A stretch of DNA of 64,000 nt from assembly GCF_003149535.1 (NCBI RefSeq), contig NZ_QGDB01000001.1, forward strand, positions 124,001 through 188,000, in the 5' to 3' direction. Shown here in pieces: positions 25,854-34,838 of this stretch; position 1 is the first letter of the stretch, and each line of letters starts with the position of its first letter. The position numbers and the translations under genes were made by a program. This stretch comes from Falsochrobactrum shanghaiense (GTDB lineage: Bacteria; Pseudomonadota; Alphaproteobacteria; Rhizobiales; Rhizobiaceae). Under the pieces are notes generated by a model, which was given only the letters and a program-made list of their open reading frames with translations, had not been told where the DNA came from and searched no databases.

Positions 25854-26969
25854 TCAGATGATTTCGGTGCGCGCAATGCGGATGCCGAAGCCTTCAACAC
25901 CGACATAATGGCGCTCGCGCGAGGCAAGCAGCACGATGGAAGAGATGCCCAGATCCTTCAAAATCTGCGCGCCAAGCCCGATCTGACGCCATTCCTCTTC
26001 GCGCGCGACCGCTTCGGCATGGCTTTCATGATCGCCCACCAATGCATCGCGCGTGCGCGTATCGTGGTGATCGGAACGCACACCGACCGAGCCTTCGCGC
26101 AGGTAAACCAGCACGCCGCGCCCTTCTTCGCCCATGCGCCGCATGATCGCGTCAAGATCGTTGCCGCCCTTTCCGAACACGTCGCTAAGCACGTCTTCAC
26201 GATGCAGCCGCACCGGCACTTCCTCGCCATCGCGGATGTCGCCGAAAACAACGGCCACATGCTGCATGGGCTCCCATGGCAGTTCATAGGTATTGGCGCG
26301 CGCCTGCCCGGCGCAGGTGGTGATTTCGGCCTCCGCGACGCGCTTGACCAGCGTTTCCTTGCGCTGGCGATAGGCGATGAGGTCTGCAACCGTCACGCGG
26401 TGGAGCTTATGAGTTTCCGCAAAAGCCGTCACATCGGGGCCGCGCATGACGCTGCCGTCATCATTGACCAGTTCGCATATGACGCCGATGGGCGGCAGGT
26501 TGGCAAGCTTGCACAGATCGACAGCGGCTTCGGTATGGCCGGAGCGCATCAGCACCCCGCCTTCGCGCGCCACCAGCGGGAAAATATGGCCCGGACGCAC
26601 AAAATCCGACGCGCCCGCATTGGGATTGGCCAGATTGCGCACGGTCAGCGTGCGGTCTTCCGCCGAAATGCCGGTGGTGGTGCCATGGCGATAATCGACG
26701 GTGACGGTGAAAGCGGTGGTGTGGGCGGATTCGTTTTCCGCAACCATCGGCGCGAGATTAAGCCGCTTTGCTTCCTCGCGCGTCATCGGCGTGCAGACGA
26801 TGCCGGAGGTGTGGCGCACGATGAAGGCCATCTTTTCCGGCGTGCAATGGACGGCGGCGACGATCAGGTCGCCCTCGTTCTCGCGCCCGTCATCATCCAT
26901 GACCACAACGATTTCGCCGCGCTCGAAAGCGCGCAATGCATCGACAACCTGTTTCTGATTATAGCTCAT
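25854..26969 (-). CDS. ribB: 3,4-dihydroxy-2-butanone 4-phosphate synthase with degenerate GTP cyclohydrolase II domain (RibBX type)
   Basis: Encodes 371 residues. The N-terminal RibB domain (1–205) is intact, with MDDDGRENEGDLI, TRE and RSGHTEAAVDLCKLA. It makes the four-carbon precursor of riboflavin from ribulose 5-phosphate. The C-terminal domain (about 220–371) resembles GTP cyclohydrolase II, but the zinc cysteines of the normal CLTGD…RCDCG site are missing (the region reads LHREDVLSDVFGKGGNDLD), so it should not hydrolyse GTP. Such hybrids are known as RibBX in proteobacteria. Fifteen bases separate it from the end of aroC. Confidence 0.92.
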   Translation of the reverse strand: MSYNQKQVVDALRAFERGEIVVVMDDDGRENEGDLIVAAVHCTPEKMAFIVRHTSGIVCTPMTREEAKRLNLAPMVAENESAHTTAFTVTVDYRHGTTTGISAEDRTLTVRNLANPNAGASDFVRPGHIFPLVAREGGVLMRSGHTEAAVDLCKLANLPPIGVICELVNDDGSVMRGPDVTAFAETHKLHRVTVADLIAYRQRKETLVKRVAEAEITTCAGQARANTYELPWEPMQHVAVVFGDIRDGEEVPVRLHREDVLSDVFGKGGNDLDAIMRRMGEEGRGVLVYLREGSVGVRSDHHDTRTRDALVGDHESHAEAVAREEEWRQIGLGAQILKDLGISSIVLLASRERHYVGVEGFGIRIARTEII

Positions 26970-26984
26970 ATCGACCTCGATAAT

Positions 26985-28079
26985 TCAGATGCGTCCCGTC
27001 TGTCCGCGATGGCGCAGATAATGATCAGCAATCGCGCAGGCAACCATCGCCTCGCCAATCGGCACCGCGCGGATGCCCACGCAAGGGTCGTGACGGCCCT
27101 TGGTCATCACGTCCACTTCGCCGCCGTCCTTGTCGATGGATTTGCGCGGCGTGAGGATGGATGATGTCGGCTTGACCGCAAAGCGCGCCACGACCGGCGC
27201 GCCCGTGGCAATGCCGCCCAGCACGCCGCCGGCCTGATTGGACATGAAAACCGGCCTGCCATCATTGCCCATGCGCATTTCATCGGCATTTTCCTCGCCG
27301 GTCAGGCGCGCGGCCTCGAAACCATTGCCGATTTCGACACCCTTGACGGCATTGATCGACATGAGCAGGCTTGCAATATCCTGATCGAGCTTGCCATAGA
27401 TCGGCGCGCCGATGCCCGCAGGCACGCCTTCGGCGACGATCTCGATCACGGCGCCGACCGAGGAACCGGCCTTGCGGATGTCATCCAGATATTGAGCAAA
27501 AAGTTCCACCGAACCCGCATCGGGCGTGAAAAACGGATTATTGTCGACTTCGTTCCAGTCCCAGCGGTTGCGATTGATGCCATGGATACCCATTGCAACC
27601 AGTGCGCCGCGCACTTCAAGCCCCGGCACGACCTTGCGGGCGATTGCGCCCGCGGCCACACGCGCCGCCGTTTCGCGCGCAGAGGAACGCCCGCCGCCGC
27701 GATAGTCGCGAATGCCATATTTGACGTCATAGGTGTAATCGGCATGGCCGGGACGATATTGCCGGGCGATGTCGCCATAATCCTTCGAACGCTGGTCGGT
27801 GTTTTCGATCATCATGGAGATCGGCGTGCCGGTGGTGGTCATGGTCACGCCGTCATCGCCCAGAAGCACGCCCGAAAGTATGCGCACCTGATCGGGCTCG
27901 CGGCGCTGGGTGGTGTATTTGGACTGTCCGGGCTTGCGCTTGTCGAGATATGCCTGAATTTCGGCTTCCGTAAAACTGATGCCGGGGGGGCATCCATCCA
28001 CCACACAACCAAGCGCGAGACCATGGCTTTCACCCCAGGTGGTTACGCGGAACAAATGACCGAAACTATTATGAGACAT
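26985..28079 (-). CDS. aroC: chorismate synthase
   Basis: Encodes 364 residues of the last shikimate enzyme, which turns 5-enolpyruvylshikimate 3-phosphate into chorismate using reduced FMN. Conserved signatures are [16 protein letters not shown] (about 16–31), [20 protein letters not shown] and the late FKPTSSI-type segment with RHDPCVG. The start ATG at 28079 gives the normal MSHNSFG N-terminus. Transcribed ahead of ribB in a likely two-gene operon. Confidence 0.97.
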   Translation of the reverse strand: MSHNSFGHLFRVTTWGESHGLALGCVVDGCPPGISFTEAEIQAYLDKRKPGQSKYTTQRREPDQVRILSGVLLGDDGVTMTTTGTPISMMIENTDQRSKDYGDIARQYRPGHADYTYDVKYGIRDYRGGGRSSARETAARVAAGAIARKVVPGLEVRGALVAMGIHGINRNRWDWNEVDNNPFFTPDAGSVELFAQYLDDIRKAGSSVGAVIEIVAEGVPAGIGAPIYGKLDQDIASLLMSINAVKGVEIGNGFEAARLTGEENADEMRMGNDGRPVFMSNQAGGVLGGIATGAPVVARFAVKPTSSILTPRKSIDKDGGEVDVMTKGRHDPCVGIRAVPIGEAMVACAIADHYLRHRGQTGRI

Positions 28080-28211
28080 TACCAGACCCGATTACGGAGG
28101 CGCTTTTTCAAGCAAGACAAGGCTGGTTTTATTGGGCTTTTCAGCCATGGTCAAATCAAGGCTTGCGCGAACAAGGAATTTCCTTCGGATCATCCTTATC
28201 CCGCATTCTTT

Positions 28212-28240
28212 TTGACACATTCCACCCACTAAAATAACCT
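28212..28240 (+). promoter_or_regulatory. candidate promoter of the DUF1344 gene
   Basis: TTGACA (28212–28217) is followed after 17 bases by TAACCT (28235–28240), which is a perfect –35 with a poor –10. It lies 68 bases before the DUF1344 start in the intergenic region divergent from aroC. Confidence 0.45.
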
Positions 28241-28307
28241 CACAATCGCGTTGCCGCAAATGACCGGCAACAGTCAGACACGCCGAATCAGGAGAAGGAA
28301 GACAGCC

Positions 28308-28559
28308 ATGCATTATCTGGTGGGACTGCTCTTCATCATCGCCTCGCTTTTTTCGACCGTCGCCATGGCGGATGATGCCGAAGGCAAGATCACGGGTATC
28401 AATCCCGATGAGGAAACGCTCATGCTCGACGATGGCAATGTCTATAAATTGCCCGGCGAATTCGATTATTCGGCCATCGACAAAGGCATGAAAGTCTTCA
28501 TCATCTATGATGTTGCCGACAATACGCGCTTCATCACCGATATTCAGGAAGCGCCGTAA
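28308..28559 (+). CDS. DUF1344 small exported protein
   Basis: An 83-residue protein with a signal peptide (about 1–21, cleavage after AMA). A small beta domain follows with EGKITGINPDEETLMLDDGNVYKLP and KGMKVFIIYD. This matches DUF1344, a family of short periplasmic proteins of Hyphomicrobiales with no known function. The ATG at 28308 has a very strong AGGAGAAGGAAG upstream, which decides the start. It does not appear to belong to an operon. Confidence 0.85.
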   Translation: MHYLVGLLFIIASLFSTVAMADDAEGKITGINPDEETLMLDDGNVYKLPGEFDYSAIDKGMKVFIIYDVADNTRFITDIQEAP

Positions 28560-28566
28560 GAACGCT

Positions 28567-29259
28567 TCAGTTCACCGAAAGAACCCTGCCGGTATCATAT
28601 TGGCGGACGAAATCGACCCGGCTCCCATTCCAGTGATAGCTGTAATGCCGCCCCTGAACGGGAACCGTCATGACATCCGGCCAGAACAGGCCGACACACT
28701 GCCCGCCCCTCATCCGCACGCTGGGCCATAAAAGCCCGTCGCTGCCAGCAGCGCGCAACGCACGGCCTGCAACCTGCGACGCGCTATAGTCATCAGGATC
28801 GAGCACGCCGGGCAAAGCGCCCACCGCGTGCAGGTCGCAGTCGATGCTGCCCACCAGAACCCGGAAATCGGAGGTCCAGCCCGGCTCCTCCTGCGTGGCG
28901 CGCATGAATTTTTCATGGTGATGGATGGTTTCCGCCAAAGCCACGTCTTCGCGGTTTCCAGCATAATAAATGCCGTAACTGCCATCGCTAAAGCGGCCGG
29001 GACGTTGCGTCGAGCAATGAACAAAAGGCGCCATCACATAGCTTGCGCCCTGCCCCGAAACCCGCCTGTGGACGGGCACCTTGCCAAGATCGCCAATTTC
29101 AAGACGAATGCGCGGATTGGTCTTTTCTTCAACCGCTGCCAGCGCTTCCCAGTCACGCGGGTCGGCAATATCCTCGAACAGATCGATTGGTGGATGAATG
29201 GAGCGAATGATACGATAGGTCTGCGGCCAGCGGACGGTGCGCCGGGGGGCGCTCACCAC
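28567..29259 (-). CDS. RES domain toxin of a RES–Xre toxin–antitoxin pair
   Basis: A 230-residue protein with the RES domain, including GRFSDGSYGIYYAGNREDVALAETIHH (split: arginine, serine and the tyrosine–alanine–glutamate residues of the active site). RES toxins of this class (ParT, MbcT) degrade NAD+. The GTG start at 29259 overlaps the antitoxin gene by seven bases, which couples their translation and fixes the order antitoxin then toxin. Its length is at the upper end of the class. RES–Xre (COG5654) pairs are known in Brucella. Confidence 0.88.
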   Translation of the reverse strand: MVSAPRRTVRWPQTYRIIRSIHPPIDLFEDIADPRDWEALAAVEEKTNPRIRLEIGDLGKVPVHRRVSGQGASYVMAPFVHCSTQRPGRFSDGSYGIYYAGNREDVALAETIHHHEKFMRATQEEPGWTSDFRVLVGSIDCDLHAVGALPGVLDPDDYSASQVAGRALRAAGSDGLLWPSVRMRGGQCVGLFWPDVMTVPVQGRHYSYHWNGSRVDFVRQYDTGRVLSVN

Positions 29260-29663
29260 GCACCCCGCTCCGCATTGAGCCAGTCGCGCATGGTGGCAAG
29301 ATCGGCAATTTCACCGCGCAGCATGAGATCGAGCGCCGACATGCCACCGAAAGCCGCGTTGGGTTTTCTGATCCATGCATAGCCGCGCGCTGCATCGCGA
29401 AACAGATAGCGCAAGCCTTTGTGAATACCCATCAGATGCGCCATGCGCATGCGCAGATCGCGGTCGATCCGCCCGGTGGAACCCTCTTTCCAACGCGCCC
29501 ATGTGCGCGGCGACATGCCGCCCAGCAATGTGCAGGCTTCGGCATCGGTTAACTTCCACACCCGGAAAAGATTGACAGTGGTGCGCGCCAAGGCGCCCGC
29601 CTCATCATCGCTGATCGTGGCCCGGTCGCCTGCCGGCGTGGCAATAATGGGCTGAAGCTCCAT
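29253..29663 (-). CDS. Xre/MbcA/ParS-type antitoxin
   Basis: A 136-residue protein. The N-terminal half has a Xre-like helix-turn-helix (about 36–75, TDAEACTLLGGMSPRTWARWKEG). The C-terminal toxin-binding half has MAHLMGIHKGLRYLFRD, WIRKPNAAFGGMSALDLMLRG and LATMRDWLNAERGAW, which are diagnostic of MbcA/ParS antitoxins. It should mask the RES active site and repress the operon. GAGG is six bases before the ATG. A strong promoter with overlapping dyad lies just upstream. Confidence 0.93.
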   Translation of the reverse strand: MELQPIIATPAGDRATISDDEAGALARTTVNLFRVWKLTDAEACTLLGGMSPRTWARWKEGSTGRIDRDLRMRMAHLMGIHKGLRYLFRDAARGYAWIRKPNAAFGGMSALDLMLRGEIADLATMRDWLNAERGAW

Positions 29664-29679
29664 TGCGCACCTCGCTTTC

Positions 29680-29714
29680 TGGCATGATTATAACAGTTTT
29701 ATGCCAAATGGCAA
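29680..29714 (-). promoter_or_regulatory. promoter and dyad operator of the RES–Xre operon
   Basis: On the minus strand TTGCCA (29714–29709) and a perfect TATAAT (29692–29687) are 16 bases apart. ATGCCA (29701–29706) and TGGCAT (29680–29685) form an inverted repeat that straddles the –10, and a third half-site TGGCA is at 29709–29713. The leader would be about 17 bases. The arrangement is what an autorepressing Xre antitoxin needs. Confidence 0.75.
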
Positions 29715-29764
29715 ATAAATGGACAAGAATAGAAACCGGGAATGAGCAGGCTGAGCCTTATGGC

Positions 29765-30355
29765 TCAGACCCACTCAAGCCTGCCATTTTCGAATTTGAG
29801 GATTTTATCCTGCGGGATGGAGAGATTGGCCGCGTCGTGGCCATCCATATCGCCATAAAGATAGAACAATGTGCGCATGCAGCCGCCATGGGTGACGCAG
29901 ACGGTGGGCCATTCGACCGCCTCCACCCAGCGCCCGATGCGGCGCGAGAGCGCCATATAGCTTTCAGCCGAAGCGCCCGGCGGCACGAAATTCCACTTGT
30001 CATGGGCGCGCGCTTTCACCAGCACGTCGCCTTCACGGGCGATGTCTTCGAGCATGAAGCCCTGCCAGTCGCCGAAATTGAGTTCCATCAATTGCGGATC
30101 GGTGCGGAAATCATAGGGGTCCAGCCCCATGCGCAGGCGGATGCGCTCCATGGTTTCGCGGGTTCGGCGAAGCGGGCTTGCAACAAAGTCGAAGCCCGCG
30201 CCCTCGCCGATCAGCGATTTGAGCATATCGCCGTTCCGGTCCGCCTGCGCGCGGCCATGGGCGTTGATGTCTATATCAAGCTGCCCCTGAATGCGCTGCG
30301 AAACATTCCAGTCCGTCTCGCCGTGACGCGAGAAGTAGATGATTTCCCGTGCCAC
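29765..30355 (-). CDS. histidine phosphatase (phosphoglycerate mutase-like) protein
   Basis: A 196-residue member of the phosphohistidine superfamily. FSRHGETDWN (about 8–17) carries the catalytic RHG histidine. ASPLRRTRETM, LNFGDWQG and VTHGGCMRTL supply the remaining active-site residues. The substrate is not known. The GTG start, with AGGAAAG five bases upstream, lies nine bases after the fabI stop, so the two are cotranscribed. Confidence 0.88.
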   Translation of the reverse strand: MAREIIYFSRHGETDWNVSQRIQGQLDIDINAHGRAQADRNGDMLKSLIGEGAGFDFVASPLRRTRETMERIRLRMGLDPYDFRTDPQLMELNFGDWQGFMLEDIAREGDVLVKARAHDKWNFVPPGASAESYMALSRRIGRWVEAVEWPTVCVTHGGCMRTLFYLYGDMDGHDAANLSIPQDKILKFENGRLEWV

Positions 30356-30364
30356 GCTCTTTCC

Positions 30365-31183
30365 TCAGTCCTTGACCACCGAAATATCCGGTGCATCGAC
30401 CGCCTTCATGCCGATGACATGATAGCCGCTATCGGCGTGGTGCACTTCGCCGGTAACCGAGCGCGAGAGGTCGGAGAGGAAATAGGTTCCGACATCGCCG
30501 ATTTCCTCGATGGTGACGACGCGTCGCAGCGGCGCGTTATATTCGTTCCACTTGAGAATATAGCGGAAATCACCAATGCCCGAAGAGGCAAGCGTCTTGA
30601 TCGGCCCTGCCGAGATGGCATTGACGCGAATGTTCTGCGGTCCCAGATCGACGGCAAGATATTTCACGCTGGCTTCAAGTGCTGCCTTGGCGATGCCCAT
30701 GACGTTGTAATTGGGCATGACCTTTTCAGCGCCGTAATAGGTGAGCGTGAGGATCGAGCCGCCATCGCTCATCAGCTTTTCCGCACGACGCGCAACCGCC
30801 GTCAGCGAATAGACCGAGATCAGCATGGTGTTCGAGAAATTGGCAGCGGTCGTGTCGATATAGCGCCCGGTCAGCTCGTCCTTGTCGGAGAAGCCGATCG
30901 CATGCACCAGAAAGTCGATCTTGCCCCATTTCTGCTCAATCGCCTCGAAAACGGCATCCATGCTTGCGTCGTCGGTGACGTCGCAATGGCCCGCAACGAA
31001 GGCGCCCAGTTCTTCGGCCAGCGGCTCGACCCGCTTTTTCATCGCATCGCCCTGATAGGTGAATGCAAGTTCAGCACCGGCTTCGTGAGCTGCCCTGGCA
31101 ATGCCCCAGGCGATGGAACGGTTATTGGCTACGCCCAGAATCAATCCGCGCTTGCCCTGCAACAAACCAGACTTTGCGGTCAT
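30365..31183 (-). CDS. fabI: enoyl-[acyl-carrier-protein] reductase (NADH)
   Basis: Encodes 272 residues of the last enzyme of each fatty acid elongation cycle. The FabI cofactor motif GVANNRSIAWGIA (about 17–29) and the catalytic Tyr-x6-Lys in MPNYNVMGIAKAALE (about 155–169), with the C-terminal LSDLSRSVTGEVHHADSGYH, identify it. It is the first gene of a pair with a histidine phosphatase. Brucella has two FabI-like proteins, so the copy is not specified. Confidence 0.95.
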   Translation of the reverse strand: MTAKSGLLQGKRGLILGVANNRSIAWGIARAAHEAGAELAFTYQGDAMKKRVEPLAEELGAFVAGHCDVTDDASMDAVFEAIEQKWGKIDFLVHAIGFSDKDELTGRYIDTTAANFSNTMLISVYSLTAVARRAEKLMSDGGSILTLTYYGAEKVMPNYNVMGIAKAALEASVKYLAVDLGPQNIRVNAISAGPIKTLASSGIGDFRYILKWNEYNAPLRRVVTIEEIGDVGTYFLSDLSRSVTGEVHHADSGYHVIGMKAVDAPDISVVKD

Positions 31184-31288
31184 TAAGGGTCCTCATTGAA
31201 AATAATCAGCTTGTTGCCCTATCGCACAGGCTTGCATTCCCTTCAAGCAGCAGGCGATAAAAAGCGGGGTATTGTCGCTTTGCGCAGC

Positions 31289-32236
31289 TCAATCCTCGCG
31301 ACGGCTGCGCAGGAATTCCTCCAGTTCCGCATCGCCGCCCTCGGGCAGCATGATGCGGATATGCACATAAAGATCGCCGCGCCCGCCCGCTTTAAGCGGC
31401 AGGCCCTTCTCTTTGAGGCGCAGAATGCGGTCGGAACTCGACCATGCCGGAACCCTGACGGCGATGCGGCCATCGAGCGTTTCCACCTCCTGCTTGCCGC
31501 CCAGCACCGCATCGGCAAGCCCGACCGGCAGGTCCACATGCACATCGCGCCCCTCAAGGCGGAAACGGGCGCTGGGTTTGAAGCGGATCGTGACCAGCGC
31601 ATCGCCGGGCGTTCCGCCGACAAGATGCTCGCCCTGCCCCTTGAGGCGAATCGTCTGCCCATCCTCGACATATTTTGGCAGCTTGATGTTGAGGTGCTTG
31701 CCATTGGGGAAAACAGCCTCGACCTTTTCCGCACCCACCGCCTGCGAAAGACTGATGGTGATGGAAGCGGACAGATCGGCCCCCTTTGCCGGACCTTGCG
31801 CTGGCCCGCGCGTGCGCGCTCCCGCACGGGCATTGCCGAAAGCGCCGCCGAAAAGATCGTTGAGAATGTCTTCCGCGCCGCCAAAACCGCCCTGATGGGT
31901 GCCGCCGGGGCCGGTGCGGAATTCAAAATGGCTGCTGCCGCCGCCGCCCTGACGAAAGCCCGCGAACGGGTCGCCATGCGCGCCGCCGCCACCCGGAAAG
32001 CCCTGAAACAGCGGCTTGCCTTCGGCATCGATTTCGCCGCGGTCGAACTGTGCGCGGCGGTCCTTGTCGCCGATGATTTCATAGGCCTGATTAAGCTCGG
32101 CAAAACGCTCCTGCGCCTTGGCATCATCCTTGTTCTGATCCGGGTGATGCTTCTTGGCCAGCTTGCGAAAAGCCGATTTTATTTCTTCTGGCTTCGCCGT
32201 TTTGGCGACGCCCAGCACGCTATAGGGATCGCGCAT
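31289..32236 (-). CDS. DnaJ-class (CbpA-like) co-chaperone
   Basis: A 315-residue J-domain protein. The J domain (about 3–67) has the HPD motif in [11 protein letters not shown], then a G/F-rich region (about 78–115, including FQGFPGGGG). The two C-terminal substrate-binding domains follow (about 140–310). It has no CxxCxGxG zinc repeats, so it is a CbpA/type II DnaJ that stimulates DnaK and may deliver particular substrates. It stands alone, away from dnaK. Confidence 0.92.
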   Translation of the reverse strand: MRDPYSVLGVAKTAKPEEIKSAFRKLAKKHHPDQNKDDAKAQERFAELNQAYEIIGDKDRRAQFDRGEIDAEGKPLFQGFPGGGGAHGDPFAGFRQGGGGSSHFEFRTGPGGTHQGGFGGAEDILNDLFGGAFGNARAGARTRGPAQGPAKGADLSASITISLSQAVGAEKVEAVFPNGKHLNIKLPKYVEDGQTIRLKGQGEHLVGGTPGDALVTIRFKPSARFRLEGRDVHVDLPVGLADAVLGGKQEVETLDGRIAVRVPAWSSSDRILRLKEKGLPLKAGGRGDLYVHIRIMLPEGGDAELEEFLRSRRED

Positions 32237-32339
32237 ATAATCCTCATTCAGGAAATTTGACTGTATTATCAGTCGTAAGACTCTTTGATCTTAATATGCG
32301 CACGGAAACGCAAAACTTCCAGATGTTGTATGAAAACAA

Positions 32340-32816
32340 TCAGATCGGTGCAAAAGAGGTCAGCGTCCAGTTGCCGCCGCGCTGCATGCAGGTTTCGCCG
32401 CGATAGATGGAAACGCCGTCGAAAGCCTCGCGCGAGGTCTGGAACTGGCGGCACAGCACATCGCCAGCCCGGCTTTCGGCAATTGTGGTGATCGTGCCCT
32501 GACTGCCCGTATCGGGATTGGCCCATGGCACCGGCTTCTTGCCCCATTGAGTGAAATCAAGCGCCGACACGATGCTTTTGATCGTGGACTGATCGGAAAG
32601 CTGGTTCGTCTCCGTTACAGCCTCAGTCTTCTGCGCGGATTTGACCGAGCCGGTGATGGTCGAGGTGTCGGGGACGGCTTTGTCGATGCTGAAACCACCC
32701 ATGGCGCAGCCGGCGAGCGATAAAACGACCGCAGCCAATTGAGCGGCGCGCAGCAGCCCCCTGCCCGGCATCAACGTCGAATCGTGCTTTTCGTGGCGAG
32801 CGGTCTGGGCGGCCAA
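32340..32816 (-). CDS. RT0821/Lpp0805-type surface lipoprotein
   Basis: A 158-residue lipoprotein. The lipobox LSLAGC gives a mature N-terminal cysteine (about residue 36), after a 15-residue polar lead and a hydrophobic stretch. The C-terminal WANPDTGSQGTI, CRQFQTS…YRGETCMQRGGNW region is that of the RT0821/Lpp0805 (17-kDa antigen-like) family. The family is thought to sit in the outer membrane, with no defined activity. An internal ATG nearer the lipobox (residue 16) could be the true start. Confidence 0.8.
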   Translation of the reverse strand: MAAQTARHEKHDSTLMPGRGLLRAAQLAAVVLSLAGCAMGGFSIDKAVPDTSTITGSVKSAQKTEAVTETNQLSDQSTIKSIVSALDFTQWGKKPVPWANPDTGSQGTITTIAESRAGDVLCRQFQTSREAFDGVSIYRGETCMQRGGNWTLTSFAPI

Positions 32817-33034
32817 CGTTCTTCCCTTGGATATATGCTCTGGATGCGGGGATTATGACAATCTGGAGTTAACAAGCGGTGTGGCGGCACGGTAAACAAA
32901 ACGTTATCGCGGCACAATGCCTATAAAAATCTTCCCCCATTTTTGGGAGCGGGCCGGGCGGCATGGACAAAGGCTGCGAATTGGAAGAAGCTCCGCCTGG
33001 TATGAAATCTGGCACCGAATCGAAAATACCGGCA

Positions 33035-33646
33035 ATGACAAATTCCAGCGACGACTTTACCCAAAGCGCCCATCCCTTTGAGCTTTTTGCGCAATGGCTC
33101 GACGATGCAGGCAAAAGCGAACCCAACGACCCCAATGCGCTGGCGCTCGCCACCGTCGATCCCGACGGCCTGCCCAATGTGCGCATGGTGCTGCTGAAAG
33201 GTTTCGACGAGCAGGGCTTTGTCTTCTACACCAATTATGAAAGCCGCAAGGGGCAGGAAATTCTTTCTGCCGAAAAAGCCGCCATGTGCTTTCACTGGAA
33301 GTCGCTGCGCCGTCAGGTGCGTGTGCGCGGGCCGGTCGAGAAGGTCAGCGACGCGGAAGCCGACGCCTATTATGCCTCGCGTCCGCGCGGAAGCCGCATC
33401 GGCGCATGGGCATCCAAGCAATCGCGTCCGCTCGAAGGCCGTTTCGCGCTGGAAAAGGCGGTGGCCGAATATACCGCCAAATATGCCATTGGCGATATTC
33501 CGCGCCCGCCCTACTGGTCGGGCTTTCGCATCCGCCCGGTATCGATCGAGTTCTGGCACGACCGTCCCTTCCGCCTGCATGACCGGGTGCTTTTCACCCG
33601 GCCCGAGCCGGATGGCGACTGGAATAAGGAACGGCTCTTCCCTTAA
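33035..33646 (+). CDS. pdxH: pyridoxamine 5'-phosphate oxidase
   Basis: Encodes 203 residues of the FMN enzyme that makes pyridoxal 5'-phosphate. [26 protein letters not shown] (about 48–73, given in two halves by family) binds FMN. The C-terminal WGGFRIRP-type segment reads [15 protein letters not shown], ending ERLFP as usual. The ATG at 33035 gives the standard Brucella length. Earlier in-frame ATGs (32963, 33002) would add residues not seen in the family. The TAA stop is inside the first unit of an 18-bp array. Confidence 0.95.
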   Translation: MTNSSDDFTQSAHPFELFAQWLDDAGKSEPNDPNALALATVDPDGLPNVRMVLLKGFDEQGFVFYTNYESRKGQEILSAEKAAMCFHWKSLRRQVRVRGPVEKVSDAEADAYYASRPRGSRIGAWASKQSRPLEGRFALEKAVAEYTAKYAIGDIPRPPYWSGFRIRPVSIEFWHDRPFRLHDRVLFTRPEPDGDWNKERLFP

Positions 33647-33694
33647 TTATACGAGCGGCCTTAATCATACCAGCGGCCTTAATCATAGCAACGG
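33641..33694. repeat. 18-bp tandem repeat, three copies, between pdxH and ubiA
   Basis: Units CCTTAATTATACGAGCGG, CCTTAATCATACCAGCGG and CCTTAATCATAGCAACGG are contiguous. The TAA of pdxH lies in unit one and the TGA of ubiA (minus strand, 33685–33683) lies in unit three. Changes in copy number would therefore leave both proteins untouched. Confidence 0.9.
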
Positions 33695-34696
33695 CTTGAC
33701 CACGGCCCAGAGGCTTCCCAGCACGAGGCCGAGGAAGACCAGCAGGCCGACAAAGCTGTTGGACTTGAAAAGCCGCAGGCACTGGTCGGGATTGTCGATG
33801 TCGAGCACCAGAATCTGGCGATACATATGCGCGCCTGCCGCCAGCAGGCCCGCCAAGGCTGGCATCGGCACCTGAGCGACCGCAAAAGCCCCGGCAAAGA
33901 AGGCCAGTGCCCCGCCATAAAGCACCAGCAGCGCGGTTTTTGTGTGCTTGCCAAACAGCCGCGCCGTCGAGCGCACGCCCACCAGCGCGTCGTCTTCCTT
34001 GTCCTGATGCGCGTAGATCGTGTCATAGCCGATGGTCCACAGGATCGCGCCGATATAAAGCAGCACCGGAGGCAGCGCGAGCGAGCCTTCCACCCCCGCC
34101 CAGCCCATCAGCGCACCCCAGGAAAAAGCCATACCCAGCACGAATTGCGGCCAGTCGGTGATGCGCTTCATGAAAGGATAGGCTGCGACAACCAGCAGCG
34201 AGACCATGCCGAGCGCAATCGTAAACCAGTTGAATTGCAGCACGACCGCAAGGCCGACCAGCGACTGGATGACCAGAAAGAGCTTGGCCTGCGCGCGCGT
34301 CACCTGCCCCGAAGGCAGCGGGCGCGAACGGGTGCGGTCCACCTGATCGTCAATATCCTGATCGACCAGATCATTATAGGTGCAACCTGCGCCGCGCATG
34401 GCCACCGCCCCGATGAAAAACAGCACAAGATGCCACAGCGAAGGCATGACCGACATTATGTCGTCGCCGGGCCTTGCGCCCGCACCGGCAACCAGCGCTG
34501 CCGACCACCAGCAGGGCCAGAGCAGAAGCTGCCAGCCGATGGGGCGATCCCAGCGCGCAAGCTGCGCATAGGGCCAGAGCATTTCCGGCAAGACACGATA
34601 GACCCAATGGCCGGAAGGGGCATCCTTGACCCGTCCGCGCGTATCGCGCGACTGGATATTCGAATTGCCCTCGATACCGGGACGAGATTGCTGCAT
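33683..34696 (-). CDS. ubiA: 4-hydroxybenzoate octaprenyltransferase (UbiA)
   Basis: A 337-residue membrane prenyltransferase of ubiquinone synthesis. The two aspartate-rich sites NDLVDQDID and IYAHQDKEDD bind Mg-prenyl diphosphate. Eight or nine spans are predicted. AGGAAAG upstream supports the ATG at 34696, while the frame remains open to 34918 over the purD promoter. The polyprenyl synthase at 48.6 kb makes its probable donor. Convergent with pdxH across the 18-bp repeat. Confidence 0.95.
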   Translation of the reverse strand: MQQSRPGIEGNSNIQSRDTRGRVKDAPSGHWVYRVLPEMLWPYAQLARWDRPIGWQLLLWPCWWSAALVAGAGARPGDDIMSVMPSLWHLVLFFIGAVAMRGAGCTYNDLVDQDIDDQVDRTRSRPLPSGQVTRAQAKLFLVIQSLVGLAVVLQFNWFTIALGMVSLLVVAAYPFMKRITDWPQFVLGMAFSWGALMGWAGVEGSLALPPVLLYIGAILWTIGYDTIYAHQDKEDDALVGVRSTARLFGKHTKTALLVLYGGALAFFAGAFAVAQVPMPALAGLLAAGAHMYRQILVLDIDNPDQCLRLFKSNSFVGLLVFLGLVLGSLWAVVKPLL

Positions 34697-34838
34697 GACG
34701 TCTGCTTTCCTGAAAATGATCCGGCTCTGCCCGCTTTCCATGAAAAAAACGCGCACCCACCCTTGCCCGCACGGGCGATGGGCAATAGAGAGCCAAGTTA
34801 TATAAATGTTTACTGACATCACGCGCAGGGAGCAAGGC

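Noticed and set aside
27984-27990. Run of seven G inside aroC as a possible phase-variation site
   Set aside because: Seven bases is short for slippage, aroC is needed for aromatic synthesis, and the run encodes a conserved GCPPG-type segment.
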